Assembly: GCA_033296885.1 (NCBI GenBank)
Contig: MU863993.1
Location: 47,483-111,482 of the forward strand
Length of the DNA: 64,000 nucleotides
Reading direction: 5' to 3'
From: Triangularia verruculosa
Taxonomy: Eukaryota > Ascomycota > Sordariomycetes > Sordariales > Podosporaceae
In this document: positions 1 to 11,507 of the stretch, piece after piece
Numbering within the stretch: the stretch's first letter is position 1
How the letters are laid out: each line of letters opens with the position of its first letter
Notes under the pieces: generated by a model
The model's database searches: none
What the model saw: only the letters and a program-made list of their open reading frames with translations
What the model was told of the DNA's origin: nothing
Program-made: the position numbers and the translations under genes

Positions 1-611
1 AGGCGTTGTACCCAAAGATTGCCCGATGTCCTTCGAACTCGGTATGCGTGGTTCTGATTCCTGTGTCGACGACATAAGCCGTGTATCCATCTGCACCCTC
101 ACCACGACTATCATAGACATAATCAGTGGAGTTGGGAGCACGGTGAGAGATACTCCCTAGACCCCAGGGAGCATCTTTCTGAGTGGTAAAACTTTGGCGA
201 GTGCGAGGCTGGGTGGGCGGAATGAATGTGAGGTGAAAGACTTGGTCTTGCTCCACGGAGGCAACCTAGTTCTGATATCAGCAACGAAATAACGAAAAGA
301 AGACATGAAGAATAACCGACATCCTCACTGGCACGGATCAGAGAAATAGTCTCCTCGTCAAAAGACCCTGCGTATCCGTGAAAGTCAAGGGCATCGTACA
401 CCTTCTCAATGCCAGATTCGTCACGGCGCGAGAGGCTCCGAGCATGCACGTCTTTGACCCAGGACAGGTGGGTCTTGACGTGGGAGGGTGCGACGCCGGG
501 TTTGAGGGTGACGATGTATTTTCCCGGGATGGGAACGGGTTCGTCCCGCTTGATTACCGGCAGGGCTAGGGAGAGCCCTGCATAAAGGAGGATATAGGCA
601 AGGTTGACCAT
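1..611 (-). CDS. Subtilisin-like serine protease (S8, proteinase K type), 3' end cut by window
   Basis: Secreted endopeptidase precursor. Exon 1 (611 down to about 321) starts with a hydrophobic signal peptide and then an inhibitor I9-type propeptide (PGKYIVTLKPG near residues 29-39). A roughly 55-base intron (about 266-320) joins it to exon 2 (265 down to the window edge). Exon 2 carries the mature N-terminus (APWGLGSISHR) and the catalytic Asp block (YVVDTGIRTTHTEFEGHR). These are hallmarks of fungal proteinase K-like subtilases. The His and Ser blocks lie beyond the window. The exon joint was chosen because it gives an unbroken propeptide (ASED joined to VASVEQD); the donor GTCGGT is weak, so the boundary could be off by a few bases. 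Family assignment is firm. Confidence 0.88.
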
Positions 612-3600
612 ATTGCTGGGTTTGCGTGGCTAGAGAATGTGGAAGAGGAGGGTGATGATGGCTTCAGAAGGCAGAGGAGAGGATGGCTTTTTGAGGCCTT
701 TTATACTTGAATATCACTGGCATTTGGCAGCAGTCTCGATGTGGTTCGCCTCGAGCTGGCTGGCAGTGCTGTCCTCACTGCTAAGCAAGATGATGAGATC
801 AACCATTATTGTTCCCACCATCGCCTGCTGCTATCGCGTATTTCCTGCATCACCTCTCCTGGTCAGGATACACCCCACCAGAGCAGGATCCGACGAGCTT
901 ACGCGCAACCTCTTCGCCCGACCCACGACTTTCCGGTACACCATCTTCTTTTTCTGCAATTCTCTCCAACTGCCTGTTTGAGACAGGCGCTCACATAATT
1001 CCTGCCTGAGCACGACATTGAGATGATATCTCGCGACTAAAAACTGAAAGTCAATGATAAGAGATGCACGACGAACAGGAAGGAGGTTGGCGAGGCGCAT
1101 AAGATGGAAGCATGTGAAAAATCCCCGAGGTCGTCCAGGATAGGCAGGGGATCATGCTGCAGACAGATATGATACAAGCCACATGTCGGTGTAAGGGAAA
1201 TGTCACACGAACCGATCAAGTTGGACCCTTGGGAACCTCTCGGGTGGAGCGGATTGCTGCGAGTGTTGAGCTTGACCTCGCTTGTGGCGTGGATATGAGG
1301 CGGTGGACGAAGACGTCATTGTCGACGTCTTCTCCAGAAGTGAGTGATCGTTTCAGGCTTCGTTGGGAATTTCCTGTCTTCAGTGATATTGCCTGTTTCT
1401 TGGAGCTCATGTGATGAGATGTGTCGCAAAATATTCTGCATCCTACCTCCAGTTGACCTCGTGACAGCAACAATGCCTGGCAGGCAGTTTCAGCAGATAA
1501 ACAACTGGAGATAAATGAACCCGATAGAATATCCCACCATTTGCCATCCCTCAATCCTGGAAAGCCGGTGAGCTAAGATAGCGCCCCAATCACCCACAAC
1601 CGGTAGATGAGACGGCCTGTAGCGAGCGTGAGAAACCCAGCATCCGGGTAGGATCCAAGTCGTTGACTTCCATCCGGCTGAAGACCACTCGGAATGTGTC
1701 CGGTTCGTACTTCTGTCAGTCTGAGGTGGAAACATCGAGCCTGCACCGGGAAAGAGCGGGCAGGTGGATATTAACCGTGTGTCTGTTAATATCGCCCAAA
1801 TGAAAGGCAATATGGGCTTCCTATGCTGTTGGCCTGTTGACGGTCACGTAGCAACAGCAGGGCAGATACCGTGACATCGATGTCAGCATACGAAGGCTTG
1901 AGGGAAGAACCCTCCAGAGTTCCAGGGCTTAGCTACTGTCAGTCTATCATGAAGGCCTGCCTGTGCCGGGTAAGACTTGACCCGCAGTTTATACCTTACC
2001 TCTGGTCTTTGGGCAATGGATTACGTGAGAAGACCGGGAAGACGACACATTCCGAAATCAAGAGGCAGCAGTGGACTGAGGGAATCATGATGACCTCCGA
2101 CTTGCAATCCTTCAGGGGCTGGCTGGACTTGAAACTTTCCAGTGACGACGTGTCTAAACCGCAGGTGAATCGCTTATCTTCTCGTCGACGGCGCGGCATC
2201 ATCCCACGCTTCCACGCGAGAGATCACGAGCCAGCGATAGTGTGTCGATGTGGAATCGAACATATTGTACAGTTCTGAAAGGTGCCGTATGCCGCCGGGA
2301 CAAAAATAGAAATTGCAACCCTGCCTGCGACTGCGACCTTACTTGCCGGTTTCCAGTAACGGGTAACGGAAGCGGGAAAAGACCACGTGGGACGGGTAAC
2401 TAACCATGAGCCCAGTTAGCTTTGGTACAGCGGGTAAATCTCTCGGTCAGGATAGGCGAGATTGACGTTGAGAACACGCGAGCTGCAACAAATCGACACG
2501 GAAGGGTAGGTCATTTATAAGATGCTGCCTTCCCGCACAGAGATGAAGCCAGCGGGTATCGTCAACGATAGACAACAACGACTTCGGACCGGCTCGTGGT
2601 GCCACAGCATGCTGCAATCAATCGGTGGCAGTGGGTGAACAGAGGCCCCTGAACACGAGTAATTGTTGCTGGTAGCGAAGCTATCGGTGAGCGTAACAAG
2701 GCGGCGTAGAGCGTATATTCTCAGGCCAGATGTCTTTGAAGACGTCATCTCCTGTTGCTGTGGGCACGCCCATGTTCTTCGCCGCCCACCAGTAGTAAAA
2801 CTGCGTACCCGTCACGGTGATCAACGACCGGCGGAGAAGACGCAAGGTTGACAACAATATAAGGTAAACAAGATTGTGCCGTCAGTGGTGGCGAGAAAAA
2901 TTAGGCGAAAGAAAGGTCGGGAGATGCTGGATGTTAAATGTTATTCCTTTGTTAGATAAAATACACAATGATAGTATCAGGATCTCGGGGAAACGGACCC
3001 TGGTACGCTATAACAATGCCGAGGCAGTTGATATGGGACGAACACTGGAGCTTGTGTGCTTGGAGGCGAGTGGATGTCGACTCAATGACCGCAACCACCA
3101 CCGAGGCTTTCAGCCATATACGGTTGAGTGTCATAGTATTTCGTCCAGTGTACCTTGAGTACCTGACGACGCCTGCACTCTCGCGCATGATATCACTGAT
3201 CCACAATGCCAACGACGACTCGATGACTACAACGCCGATGCCGTCATTGTTCGGCCCCTCTGCTCCCCGCTGATCAGTCTCGAGAACCACTTGAGACGGC
3301 TATAAAGAGTTTGGGTCACCGTCATCCACCCCGACAATCGACATCATACACCTACAAAATCACCGCCGGCTCCGGAGCCAGCTATATTGCCTTACGGCCG
3401 CCAACCCAACGCCTCAACCGCCACTGGCGGAGCGCCGCCTGCAAGCCCAACCGTTCAGAGGCTGTTTGGTGCAAATGACGTCTGCCCCCCTGGCGATCCA
3501 GCAGCATAGCTGCCAAGAGGGGCAAACTGACTCGCTCGATCTTTGTGAGACCCCTACGGGCTGTCAATCACCGCGATCCCGGGGCTGACGGGGCGGAGAA

Positions 3601-5296
3601 GTAACAGTTTTAGGTTAGGGCTGGATGATAGCGCAGCGGTGCCATGACGCTAAACGAGAAAACGCTGGAGCGGTTTCGCCGCGGAGAAGGGGATCAGTTT
3701 GGTTAGTTCAACTGTTATTGCCGCAATGACGGGCCAAGTGGGATCTCAACGGGGTGTGCCTTTCATCGGTCCCGAGTGGGATGACACAGTCATGGATGAA
3801 CTGATTTTCGCGGCTAGAATTTCTCCAGGCGAAGACGAATAGACCCTCGAAATGTATCGGCGAGTCGCGATCACCGCAGATTTCGGAGTGGAAGAAGGAG
3901 GGAATAACCGAGTTTTCAGTCAACTCGGCTGTTGCGTTGCAGCGACTTGTTTATGTTTGGGTTGAGCAGAGGCAAAGTTGTTGAACCCGGTTGTTGACTC
4001 GGGGCGGACAGCATCTGGCGGCTGCAAAGGACGGACAAAGGCATCTATTTCCGTGAGGCCACAAGCGATGTCGTTCACATCGGACATTTTCCATACGCGC
4101 GTGTGCTTCAAGCTGGGAGTGCTGTTTTGCTGGTCCTTGTCATTCGGAGGACAGCCCTGCGTAGCATGATCCGGTCTTTTCTCCCCGCAAACAGTTGTCA
4201 AATTGGGAACGATGCAGGTCGTGTAACACTCGTCTGTGTGTGTCAATAAGTGCCGTCTGAAGCCGGTGCCGGGGCAGACATCTCGCGCCCGGCCTCGCCT
4301 GTGGTGCCGCTCCTGTCTCTGATGCAGAATCGGTGGCGGTCTCCTGTGGGGTCAAGACAGTCATCGCTGTGTGTGGAGAGGCTTGCGTGTTCGGCTGCAA
4401 GTTTCGAGGTCAGGGGCCGTGGGTCATCCAAACAGAGACACACCCAAACGCCACGAGGCCACTCACATCAGAGGCAGAGCACGCAGGGCTGCATATGGCT
4501 GCTGATCATCCAAGGAGCCAGTTTGCGACAACTGCGTCACTTCTCGGCCGAAGCGTAGATATTTCCATGTCAGTATCGCCTTTGGCCCAAAGGTGATACC
4601 CCGCGTGTGGTCTCAGACTGGGACCGAGTTGTCTTGAAGGTCGGATGTCGGAGCCGCAGACTCCGACAAAACAGCACACCCCCTTCGGGCGTGAGGCCCT
4701 CACATGTCAAGCTTGCGTGGCTGGAAAGCCACATCGTCCCAGAATCTGCGGGGAGCCACCAAGCAGCACGGGCGGTGACCGCATGAGACGGGTTAGTTCG
4801 CAGGCGGGTGCCAGAAGCAGCCGCTGATCCGTCAGCGAATTGGCTAGCGTGCCGATGTGTTGCGGGCGAACGGAGAAGAGACAAAGACAGGTCGACACAA
4901 AGGAGGAGGCGTCAAACTCAACAGCATCTCGAGTCTAGACTCGACAACATCTGAAGGTTCCTGTTGACCGAGATTTCACGCCATGACAGTGGTCGGCTCT
5001 CCCGTGGGCGCACACTAGCGTTCAGCTGAGAGCCGTGGTTCAGGGTCTAGCCACAACAGTACAGGCGGCACAAGAGAGCCGCGCCCTTTGCCACGAGACA
5101 AGATGTTTCTGGTTTGCCTCCGAAAAAGATACCCAACTGTCTTGGCAGCCTGTCAGGGGTGGTGTTGGACGTGTTGTATATATGCAGCTGCTGAGCACCC
5201 CCGTTCTCTGATCTGAAGGTCTTGACAGGATCCTCTCAGCTATCAGTATCTCTTTCAGCAATTATTCGACTCGAACATAGATCATCTACTCACAAC
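612..5296. other. Gene-poor intergenic stretch
   Basis: No convincing gene was found in about 4.7 kb. Open frames of 60-135 codons exist on both strands, but they overlap each other, lack recognisable motifs and do not join through good splice sites. The GC-rich part at about 3.9-4.9 kb holds the longest competing frames. The last few hundred bases are probably the promoter of the reductase gene that follows. Confidence 0.5.
5177..5183 (+). promoter_or_regulatory. Putative TATA box of the reductase gene
   Basis: TATATAT lies about 115 bases upstream of the chosen ATG at 5297, a plausible position for a fungal core promoter with a short leader. It rests on sequence only. Confidence 0.35.
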
Positions 5297-6415
5297 ATGG
5301 GTTCGCAAAAAGACTTGGTGTTGATAACTGGGGCTACAGGCCACGTAGGGTCGTGGACGTTGGTTCAGCTGCTGCGGGAGGGATACCGGGTTCGGGCCGC
5401 CGTTCGATCCCAAGCCAAAGCCGCTGCCGTCCTGGCAAGACCGCAAATCCAAGCACTGAAGCCAGGACACCGACTGTCCTTTGTTATCGTTCCCGATATC
5501 ACGGCTCCAGGCGCCTACGACAACGCTGTTGAGGGCACGACACACATCATCCACATTGCATCGCCATTAGCTTCGGGTGGAAACGGCGTACCATTGAGCC
5601 AACACGATGCGCACTTTATCCAACCAGCCGTGCGAGGTACCATCAGCCTCCTCGAAGCCGCTAACTCCGGTGGCACCGTCCGTCGGATTGTGATCACCAG
5701 CTCTTTCATCGCTCTGGTTCCCATGGACGAGCTGAACGGAAGACGGCAACGAGACCCTTCCAAGCCCGTGTCTCCCAACGACCGAATTCCCTTTGCGCCT
5801 GGGCCGTACGAATCCGAGTTTGCGGCCTATGCGGCATCCAAGGTAGCGGCACTGCAGCAAGCAGAGGCCTGGATGGAGCGTGAGAGGCCACCGTTTGATG
5901 TTGTGCACCTCCACCCCGGCTTCGTATTGGGTCGCAACGACACGGCTACCACAGCAGGACAAGCCATGCAGGGCACCAACTCGGTGGTACTGGCGTTGCT
6001 GCTGGGCAAGCGGTTTGGGCCGTATGCGGGCGCGACTGTGCATGCCTCTGATGTGGCTCGCGCGCACGTGTCGGCGCTGGACCCGACGGTTCTCGGAAAC
6101 CAGAGCTACATTCTCAGTCAGTCGGCGCGGTGGAATGACGCCATTGCCATCGCCAAGCGGGAGTTTCCCAAGGCCATCAAGACGAAACTGCTGGTGACGG
6201 GTGGCAGCGTCAAGACCACGCCCCTTCCCATCGACGCAAGCCTAACCGAGGAGACCTTTGGCTTCAGGTTTGCCAGCTACGAGGACCAAGTTATCAACGT
6301 TGTCGAGCATTTCCTCGAGCTGCGGTTGCGCAAGAAGACGGGCGTACAGATGGTGTCTGCCAGCGCGCCCAAGAAGCAACAGGTGGTGGTCAATGTCAGC
6401 GCCATTGCTTGCTGA
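5297..6415 (+). CDS. NAD(P)-dependent extended SDR, dihydroflavonol/aldehyde reductase-like
   Basis: Intronless, 372 residues. It is an NAD-dependent epimerase/dehydratase-family protein of the dihydroflavonol-4-reductase/aldehyde reductase group, expected to reduce a carbonyl on a small molecule in the cytosol. Visible features are the Rossmann glycine motif GATGHVG (residues 12-18), the HIASP segment typical of this subgroup, and the catalytic YAASK (Tyr178, Lys182). The frame stays open upstream to 5222, but the ATG at 5297 places the glycine motif about 10 residues from the N-terminus, as usual for the family, and sits about 115 bases behind a TATA-like element. The C-terminus carries a short basic extension with no known role. 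Substrate cannot be told from sequence. Confidence 0.85.
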   Translation: MGSQKDLVLITGATGHVGSWTLVQLLREGYRVRAAVRSQAKAAAVLARPQIQALKPGHRLSFVIVPDITAPGAYDNAVEGTTHIIHIASPLASGGNGVPLSQHDAHFIQPAVRGTISLLEAANSGGTVRRIVITSSFIALVPMDELNGRRQRDPSKPVSPNDRIPFAPGPYESEFAAYAASKVAALQQAEAWMERERPPFDVVHLHPGFVLGRNDTATTAGQAMQGTNSVVLALLLGKRFGPYAGATVHASDVARAHVSALDPTVLGNQSYILSQSARWNDAIAIAKREFPKAIKTKLLVTGGSVKTTPLPIDASLTEETFGFRFASYEDQVINVVEHFLELRLRKKTGVQMVSASAPKKQQVVVNVSAIAC

Positions 6416-7035
6416 GGTGCTGTTTTCTGTACATGATTTTCGGGGCGCAATGGGCAGGACAAGGGAAAATGATCATCTTGGCGTTTGGGATGATTGAGAC
6501 ATGAAGGGAATGACAGTCGTCGGAGTGACCGTAGACCGAGAGGACCCGAGCAATGGGAGGAGAAAGAAAGAAGACGAAAGAAGAGGAGCGTGCAAAAAGA
6601 AGATACCCAGCTCAATAGAAAGAATAGATGTACGAGGAAGAGCTCTCAATTTACAGTAAAAAACATTATCAACAAATCAACGATCCATGCCTCTTTGAAC
6701 GTGATGCAGATGATGGAGAGAGAGAGATGCTCACCTCGGTGAAGTCGGGACAAGCTTTCCAGCTCTCGCCAAGTGGGGCTTGGTGGGATTCAGTGGGGCG
6801 CCAACTGCCGATAAGATAAGGGATACCCGGCAAACACAGTGCGCGCCACACACTGTTGCTCGCTGGGGTGGTCACGCCAAAAGTTCTGACGCCACGGGCA
6901 ACTGCGTCCTCGGTCCTCAGTGCTCCAGCTCGACTCGCAGCGCAGCAACATCGCCAGCGACAAATCACCAATTGCTGGCGCCCACTGTCTTTTATTTCAT
7001 TTTGGCGCAGCAAGACCGTCGGGCATATCTTCAAG
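6416..7035. other. Intergenic region
   Basis: It holds the 3' flank of the reductase and the 5' flank of the G-patch gene, including a purine-rich block (about 6550-6620). The downstream frame is open from 6856, but that part has no family similarity and probably represents the 5' leader. No separate gene is seen. Confidence 0.5.
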
Positions 7036-9894
7036 ATGCCGTTTGACCCAACAAAATTCACAAAGGCCACGGCCGCCGATTATTCCTCCTCGGAATCCGA
7101 CGCTGACGACGACGAGTACTTGATGCCCTCAACGAATCCACACGACGACGAATTTGCCGACCACAACCCAAGAAAACGAAGGCGTACCGGTCGCGATGCC
7201 AAAGAGAGCGCCGCCCTTGGAATATTCGGGTCAGAGAGCGAAGATGAAGGGCCAAGTAGACGATGGAAACACAAGCCTCTGCGCAACAAGGGTGTCAGCT
7301 TTGTCTCGTCGAGCAATGTCAAGCCCGGCCCGGTCGACGATGAAGACGACGAGGATGATGATGGCGACGATGACCAAGAGCAAGATGATGAATATGCCGA
7401 ATGGGATGACGAAGGAAAGCCAACTATGATGCCCTCGACAGCCACCGCCGCTGATGAGGACGAGGACGATGAAGACGAGGATATGGGTGGCGTCGGCCTG
7501 GGGTTTGGGGGCGCCGCTGCCGCTGCTGCTCAAAGCCTTGGATGGACACCACCAACCTTGCAACAAAAACCTCTGAAAAGCGCCGCCCCCAAACCAATGT
7601 CGTTCGTCAAGTCCAAAGTTGACCCCAGTAACCCTCTTGGTACTGGGTTCGTGCCAATGTCTGCGAGAGGCCCAACACTGTTAGCACAAGATGACGATGA
7701 ACCGGCAAAATCACGAGTTCCAGCCGCTAGCGCATTTACCAAGGGGAAGGGAGGCAAGATCAAGACAAACACCAATTCGTTCGCTGCACGAATGATGGCC
7801 AAGATGGGTTACCAGGAAGGAAAAGGTCTTGGAAAGGAGGGCCAGGGTCGAAATATCGTAATTGAGGCCAACCTGCGCCCGCAAGGAGCCGGTCTTGGTG
7901 CCGTCAAGGAAAAGACAGAGCAGGAAAGACAAGAAGAGAAAAGGCAAGCTCGGCTCCGGGGTGAGGAGGTTATTGACTCGGAAGAGGAGGAAAGGAAAAA
8001 GAGGGCCGCCCGCAGAAAGAAGGGTCTCACTGGCGGGCTCGGTAGTGGTACTGGCAGTGGCGCAAGCACACCCAAGCGTCAGAAACCAAAATATCTGACG
8101 ATGGACGAGATCAAGAAGGCTGCGCCGGGTCTCAAAATCCCGGACGCTTTCACCCCTATCCTAGATCTGACTGGGCCTGGCAAGAAGATGCTCACCACAT
8201 CTTCAGGCCTAATGACGCCTACCGGTGGCCCTGCCCCTGTCGAGTCTGCCGAGACCGCCGAATCCCGAAAGCTCGTCAGACGCGCCCAAAATGACTTCAT
8301 GGCGATTTTGGAGGAATGGCAGAGTCTACAGGAGCGCAAAGCATATGTTGAGCTTCAACTCAAGCAGGAAAAGCAGGAGTTGGAGGAACTTTCTACGACT
8401 CTACAGGGCAACAGGTCGCTTACTGCCGCTTGTGCTGCAGCATCTAACCCAACAGAAAGCGGCGAGATTGACCGCAAGGCTGATCTGAATTACCGGCTGG
8501 GCCGCATCATCTTGGGGCTCAGCGATACCTACACTTCCTTGTCCGACAAAATGCTGCCACAGATCCAGGAAGAACTCACGACACTTGTTGTGGCTGCTAT
8601 CCACCCAGCCTTCAACCAGTACCGTCACTTATGGGAGCCCCTCGAAGAGCCGAAACCAAGTTTTGTCGATGGCCTCAAAACCATCCGTGGTTTGCTAGGT
8701 CTTGATCAGCAAGCCAAGAAAACTTACCGCCGCCCAACAGCCACGCCCTACGAAACGATGATGTACGAGCTTTGGTACCGAACCGTCACCAGCGCAGTCC
8801 GCGAATGGAACGTCCGCGAGCCAGACCAACTCATCGCTGTATTGGAAGCCTGGAACGACCTCCTCCCCGGCTTCGTCCGCACCCAGCTCTTGCAGGATAT
8901 CATCCGCAAACTTGAAGAAGCGGTGCAGAAATGGCAGCCAAAGCGCCACAGCGAGCACCTCCCACACACATGGATCTTCCCATGGCTGCCATACCTGCCG
9001 TCGGTCCACCTTGACGCGAGAAGCTCTTCTGGTTTGGTCGCAGATGTGAAGCGCAAGTTCAGACAGCTGATTGACTCGTGGGACTTCAAGCGAGGCGTCA
9101 TACCTGGCCTCAAGCCCTGGAAACAGGTCCTTCGCGGTAGCAGCAGCAAGAACGACCAGTGGGGTCCTCTGGTGATGAACCACCTTTTACCTGGGCTAGC
9201 GAAATACCTGAGGAAGAACTTCAAGGTTGATCCAGGGGATCAGGAGCCGTATATGAAGGTGCTGGATAGGACCTTTGAGTGGTTGGAGTTTGTCAGTCCG
9301 ACGATGATTGGAGAGGTAGTGGTGGCCGAGGTATTCCCGATGTGGCATGAGGCGCTGTACCAGTGGTTGCTGCTCGAGGACGCGAATTACGATGAGATTG
9401 GGCAGTGGTTCCAGTGGTGGCAGGATGATGTCTTTCCCGAAGAGATCAAGGCGTTGCCTTCTGTCGCTGCTGAGTTTGAGAAGGGCACGAACCTGATCGA
9501 GAAAGCGCTTGATCTCGGGGATAGAGCCAAGGCGGAGCTTAAACCACCGGAGAAGGGCCCTGCGCTGCGGAGCGAGAGGCGGGAGAGGGAACATAAGCCG
9601 AGAAGACCTGAGCCTGTCGTTGAGACGCCAGTTGGGGAACCACCGAAGGAGGTGTCCTTCAGACAGGTCATGGAGGAGTGGTGTCAGGAGAATGACTTGC
9701 AGTTTGTGCCTGAGAGGAGCGTGCATGCTGAGGGGCCGATGTACAAGATCTCTGGGTATGACGCCAAGAAGAGTGTGTTGGTGTGGTTCAAGAAGAGGAA
9801 TACCATGTCGGTGCAGACCAAGACGGATGGGACGGTGGAGATTAAGCGGGAGAATGAAGATGAGTATGGGGTGCTGTTGGACTTGGTTGCTTAA
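7036..9894 (+). CDS. G-patch spliceosome disassembly factor, TFIP11/Ntr1 (STIP) family
   Basis: Intronless, 952 residues. TFIP11/Ntr1 proteins recruit and activate the DEAH helicase Prp43 (DHX15) to release the intron lariat and take the spliceosome apart in the nucleus. The N-terminus (YSSSESDADDDEYLMPS) is the acidic TFIP11 N-terminal region, followed by long Asp/Glu tracts. The G-patch is near residues 248-290 (MAKMGYQEGKGLGKEGQG), and a basic stretch follows. From about residue 420 to the end runs the GCFC/TIP-type helical domain (WDFKRGVIPGLKPW, then paired WLP and HLLPGLA segments). The ATG at 7036 was chosen because the conserved N-terminus begins there; an in-frame extension back to 6856 looks like leader. 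Full length for the family. Confidence 0.93.
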   Translation: MPFDPTKFTKATAADYSSSESDADDDEYLMPSTNPHDDEFADHNPRKRRRTGRDAKESAALGIFGSESEDEGPSRRWKHKPLRNKGVSFVSSSNVKPGPVDDEDDEDDDGDDDQEQDDEYAEWDDEGKPTMMPSTATAADEDEDDEDEDMGGVGLGFGGAAAAAAQSLGWTPPTLQQKPLKSAAPKPMSFVKSKVDPSNPLGTGFVPMSARGPTLLAQDDDEPAKSRVPAASAFTKGKGGKIKTNTNSFAARMMAKMGYQEGKGLGKEGQGRNIVIEANLRPQGAGLGAVKEKTEQERQEEKRQARLRGEEVIDSEEEERKKRAARRKKGLTGGLGSGTGSGASTPKRQKPKYLTMDEIKKAAPGLKIPDAFTPILDLTGPGKKMLTTSSGLMTPTGGPAPVESAETAESRKLVRRAQNDFMAILEEWQSLQERKAYVELQLKQEKQELEELSTTLQGNRSLTAACAAASNPTESGEIDRKADLNYRLGRIILGLSDTYTSLSDKMLPQIQEELTTLVVAAIHPAFNQYRHLWEPLEEPKPSFVDGLKTIRGLLGLDQQAKKTYRRPTATPYETMMYELWYRTVTSAVREWNVREPDQLIAVLEAWNDLLPGFVRTQLLQDIIRKLEEAVQKWQPKRHSEHLPHTWIFPWLPYLPSVHLDARSSSGLVADVKRKFRQLIDSWDFKRGVIPGLKPWKQVLRGSSSKNDQWGPLVMNHLLPGLAKYLRKNFKVDPGDQEPYMKVLDRTFEWLEFVSPTMIGEVVVAEVFPMWHEALYQWLLLEDANYDEIGQWFQWWQDDVFPEEIKALPSVAAEFEKGTNLIEKALDLGDRAKAELKPPEKGPALRSERREREHKPRRPEPVVETPVGEPPKEVSFRQVMEEWCQENDLQFVPERSVHAEGPMYKISGYDAKKSVLVWFKKRNTMSVQTKTDGTVEIKRENEDEYGVLLDLVA

Positions 9895-10398
9895 GCGGGA
9901 ATGGGGATACCTTAGTTCTTGTGTGTGGATATTGAGTAGAGGTTGGATGCTAATGATACCATAATCTTATTTGGATTCATACAAATTTGCTGACTTGAAC
10001 GACAAGAGAATAAAACGGAGATATTTTGTACTTACCTAACCGACTATTCAAATTCAGGATACAGCGTACCCGGTCAGGACTCAGGCATGACCCCGCGCTT
10101 CAATGTCTTGGTCGAATTTCTCATTTTGACTTGGATTGGTACCGGAGGTAGCTTCCCTGGTATGGTGCTGGACGGATGAAAGCGGACACACTGCGTCTCA
10201 CCAGACACGCGAGCGGGGTTCTTCATGCTCGTCGGCAGATGCCCAGGGCACAGCCATACAGTTATTAGGTACCTTACATGGGCAAAATCCCTTCCTTTGA
10301 GGTAATCTCAACCAAACCCATTTTGCTTTTTTAATTCTTACCCTAGAGTGTTTTGAGATAGGGGCGAGATACGCATCAGTAGCTTCCTAGTCCTCGCT
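9895..10398. other. Intergenic region
   Basis: AT-richer 3' flank of the G-patch gene and 5' flank of the nitrilase locus. No gene or RNA is recognised. Confidence 0.5.
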
Positions 10399-11507
10399 AT
10401 GGCAAAGTCACTTCGAGTCGCGGTCATTCAGTCCGAGCCCGTGTACCTCGATCTCACAGCTACCATCGAAAAGTCATGTCGTCTCATCGCCGAGGCTGCC
10501 AAAAGTGGCGCGAAACTTGTCGCCTTTCCAGAATGTTGGGCTCCCGGCTACCCTGCTTGGATTTGGTAAGCCTTCTTCCCCTGAATCTTACCAGTCTTTG
10601 CTTTCTTATTGCAAATCTAATATGCCTCCGCAACTTCAAATAGGGCACGACTGGTCGACACCGATTTACACCCGCGATATATCTTCAACGCGCTACCAGT
10701 AAACTCACAAGCCATGGACCTCGTCAAGGCAGCCGCCAAAGACCATTCCATCGCCGTGGTGCTTGGCTTTGCCGAACGAAGCCAAACCGACAGCGTCTAC
10801 ATCTCCCAGGCCATCATCTCCCCTCGTGGGGAACTCCTCGTGCATCGGAGGAAGATCAAGCCAACTCACATGGAGCGCACCATCTTTGGCGACGGCTCCG
10901 GCAACGACCTCAACAACGTCGTCGACATCGACTTCGGCCCCGACCACGGCAAGGTCAAAGTGGGCTGTCTCGCTTGCTAGGAGCACACGCAGCCGCTGCT
11001 CAAGTATCACACCATCTCCCAGGGCGAGACGATCCATGTTGCCATGTGGCCGCCCGTTTCCCCCATGCCTGGTGCCGACTACCCCGGGCTCTGGAGCATG
11101 ACGGCAGAGGGTTGCCAAAACCTGTCCCAGACGTATGCCATCGAAAGCACCGCGTATGTGCTCCACAGCACGGCTGTGTGCCACCAACAGAGCATCGAGC
11201 TGCTTCGGACGCAGCAGGGGATTGTTTGCTCGGAACCAGGTGGTGGGCATAGCTGTGTCATTGCGCCCGATGGTCGACGCTTGACGGCACCTCTTGGCGA
11301 TGGGACTGGTGTTGTGAAGGTATCGTGTATGCCGATTTGGACTTGACCAAGTGCGTTGCAGCTCGGGGTTTCTTGGATGTTGTTGGGCATTATAGCCGGC
11401 CCGACCTGCTTTGGCTTGGTGTTGACAAACGTCAAAAGCAGGTCGTGATTTCTGGGGATCCAACTCAGTCAATCGAAAACAGAGAGGATTCGCAATTCAG
11501 CGCATGA
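10399..11507 (+). pseudogene. Nitrilase (carbon-nitrogen hydrolase) with in-frame TAG and a 3' frame break
   Basis: Nitrilases hydrolyse organic nitriles to acids plus ammonia. Exon 1 (10399-10565) and exon 2 (from 10644), joined over a 78-base intron, give the catalytic triad: Glu45 in FPECW, Lys128 in RRKIKPTH and Cys167 in GCLAC. The codon directly after Cys167 is TAG (10978-10980), where the family has Trp (CWEH). Beyond it the same frame continues with good similarity (EHTQPLLKYHT, then ADYPGLWSM) to about 11320. There the frame breaks: the conserved end (VYADLDL, GHYSRPDLLWLGV) is read in another frame up to 11507. The junction contains an imperfect 11-base duplication (GGTGTTGTG next to GGTATCGTG). 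With two lesions this is most likely a recent pseudogene. The TAG alone could in principle be corrected by A-to-I editing. Confidence 0.85.

Noticed and set aside
3920..4246. A 108-codon minus-strand frame with several Cys (DECYTTC, TVCGEK)
   Set aside because: It begins after a stop with no ATG, has no supporting splice sites, and overlaps equally long frames on the other strand. The GC-rich composition explains the open frames.
6856..7035. In-frame N-terminal extension of the G-patch protein by 60 codons
   Set aside because: The conserved acidic N-terminus of the family begins at the ATG at 7036; the extension looks like leader.
10966..10990. TTGCTAG/GAG as a splice acceptor that would remove the nitrilase stop
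   Set aside because: Splicing there would delete the catalytic Cys, and no matching donor and branch site restore the conserved frame.
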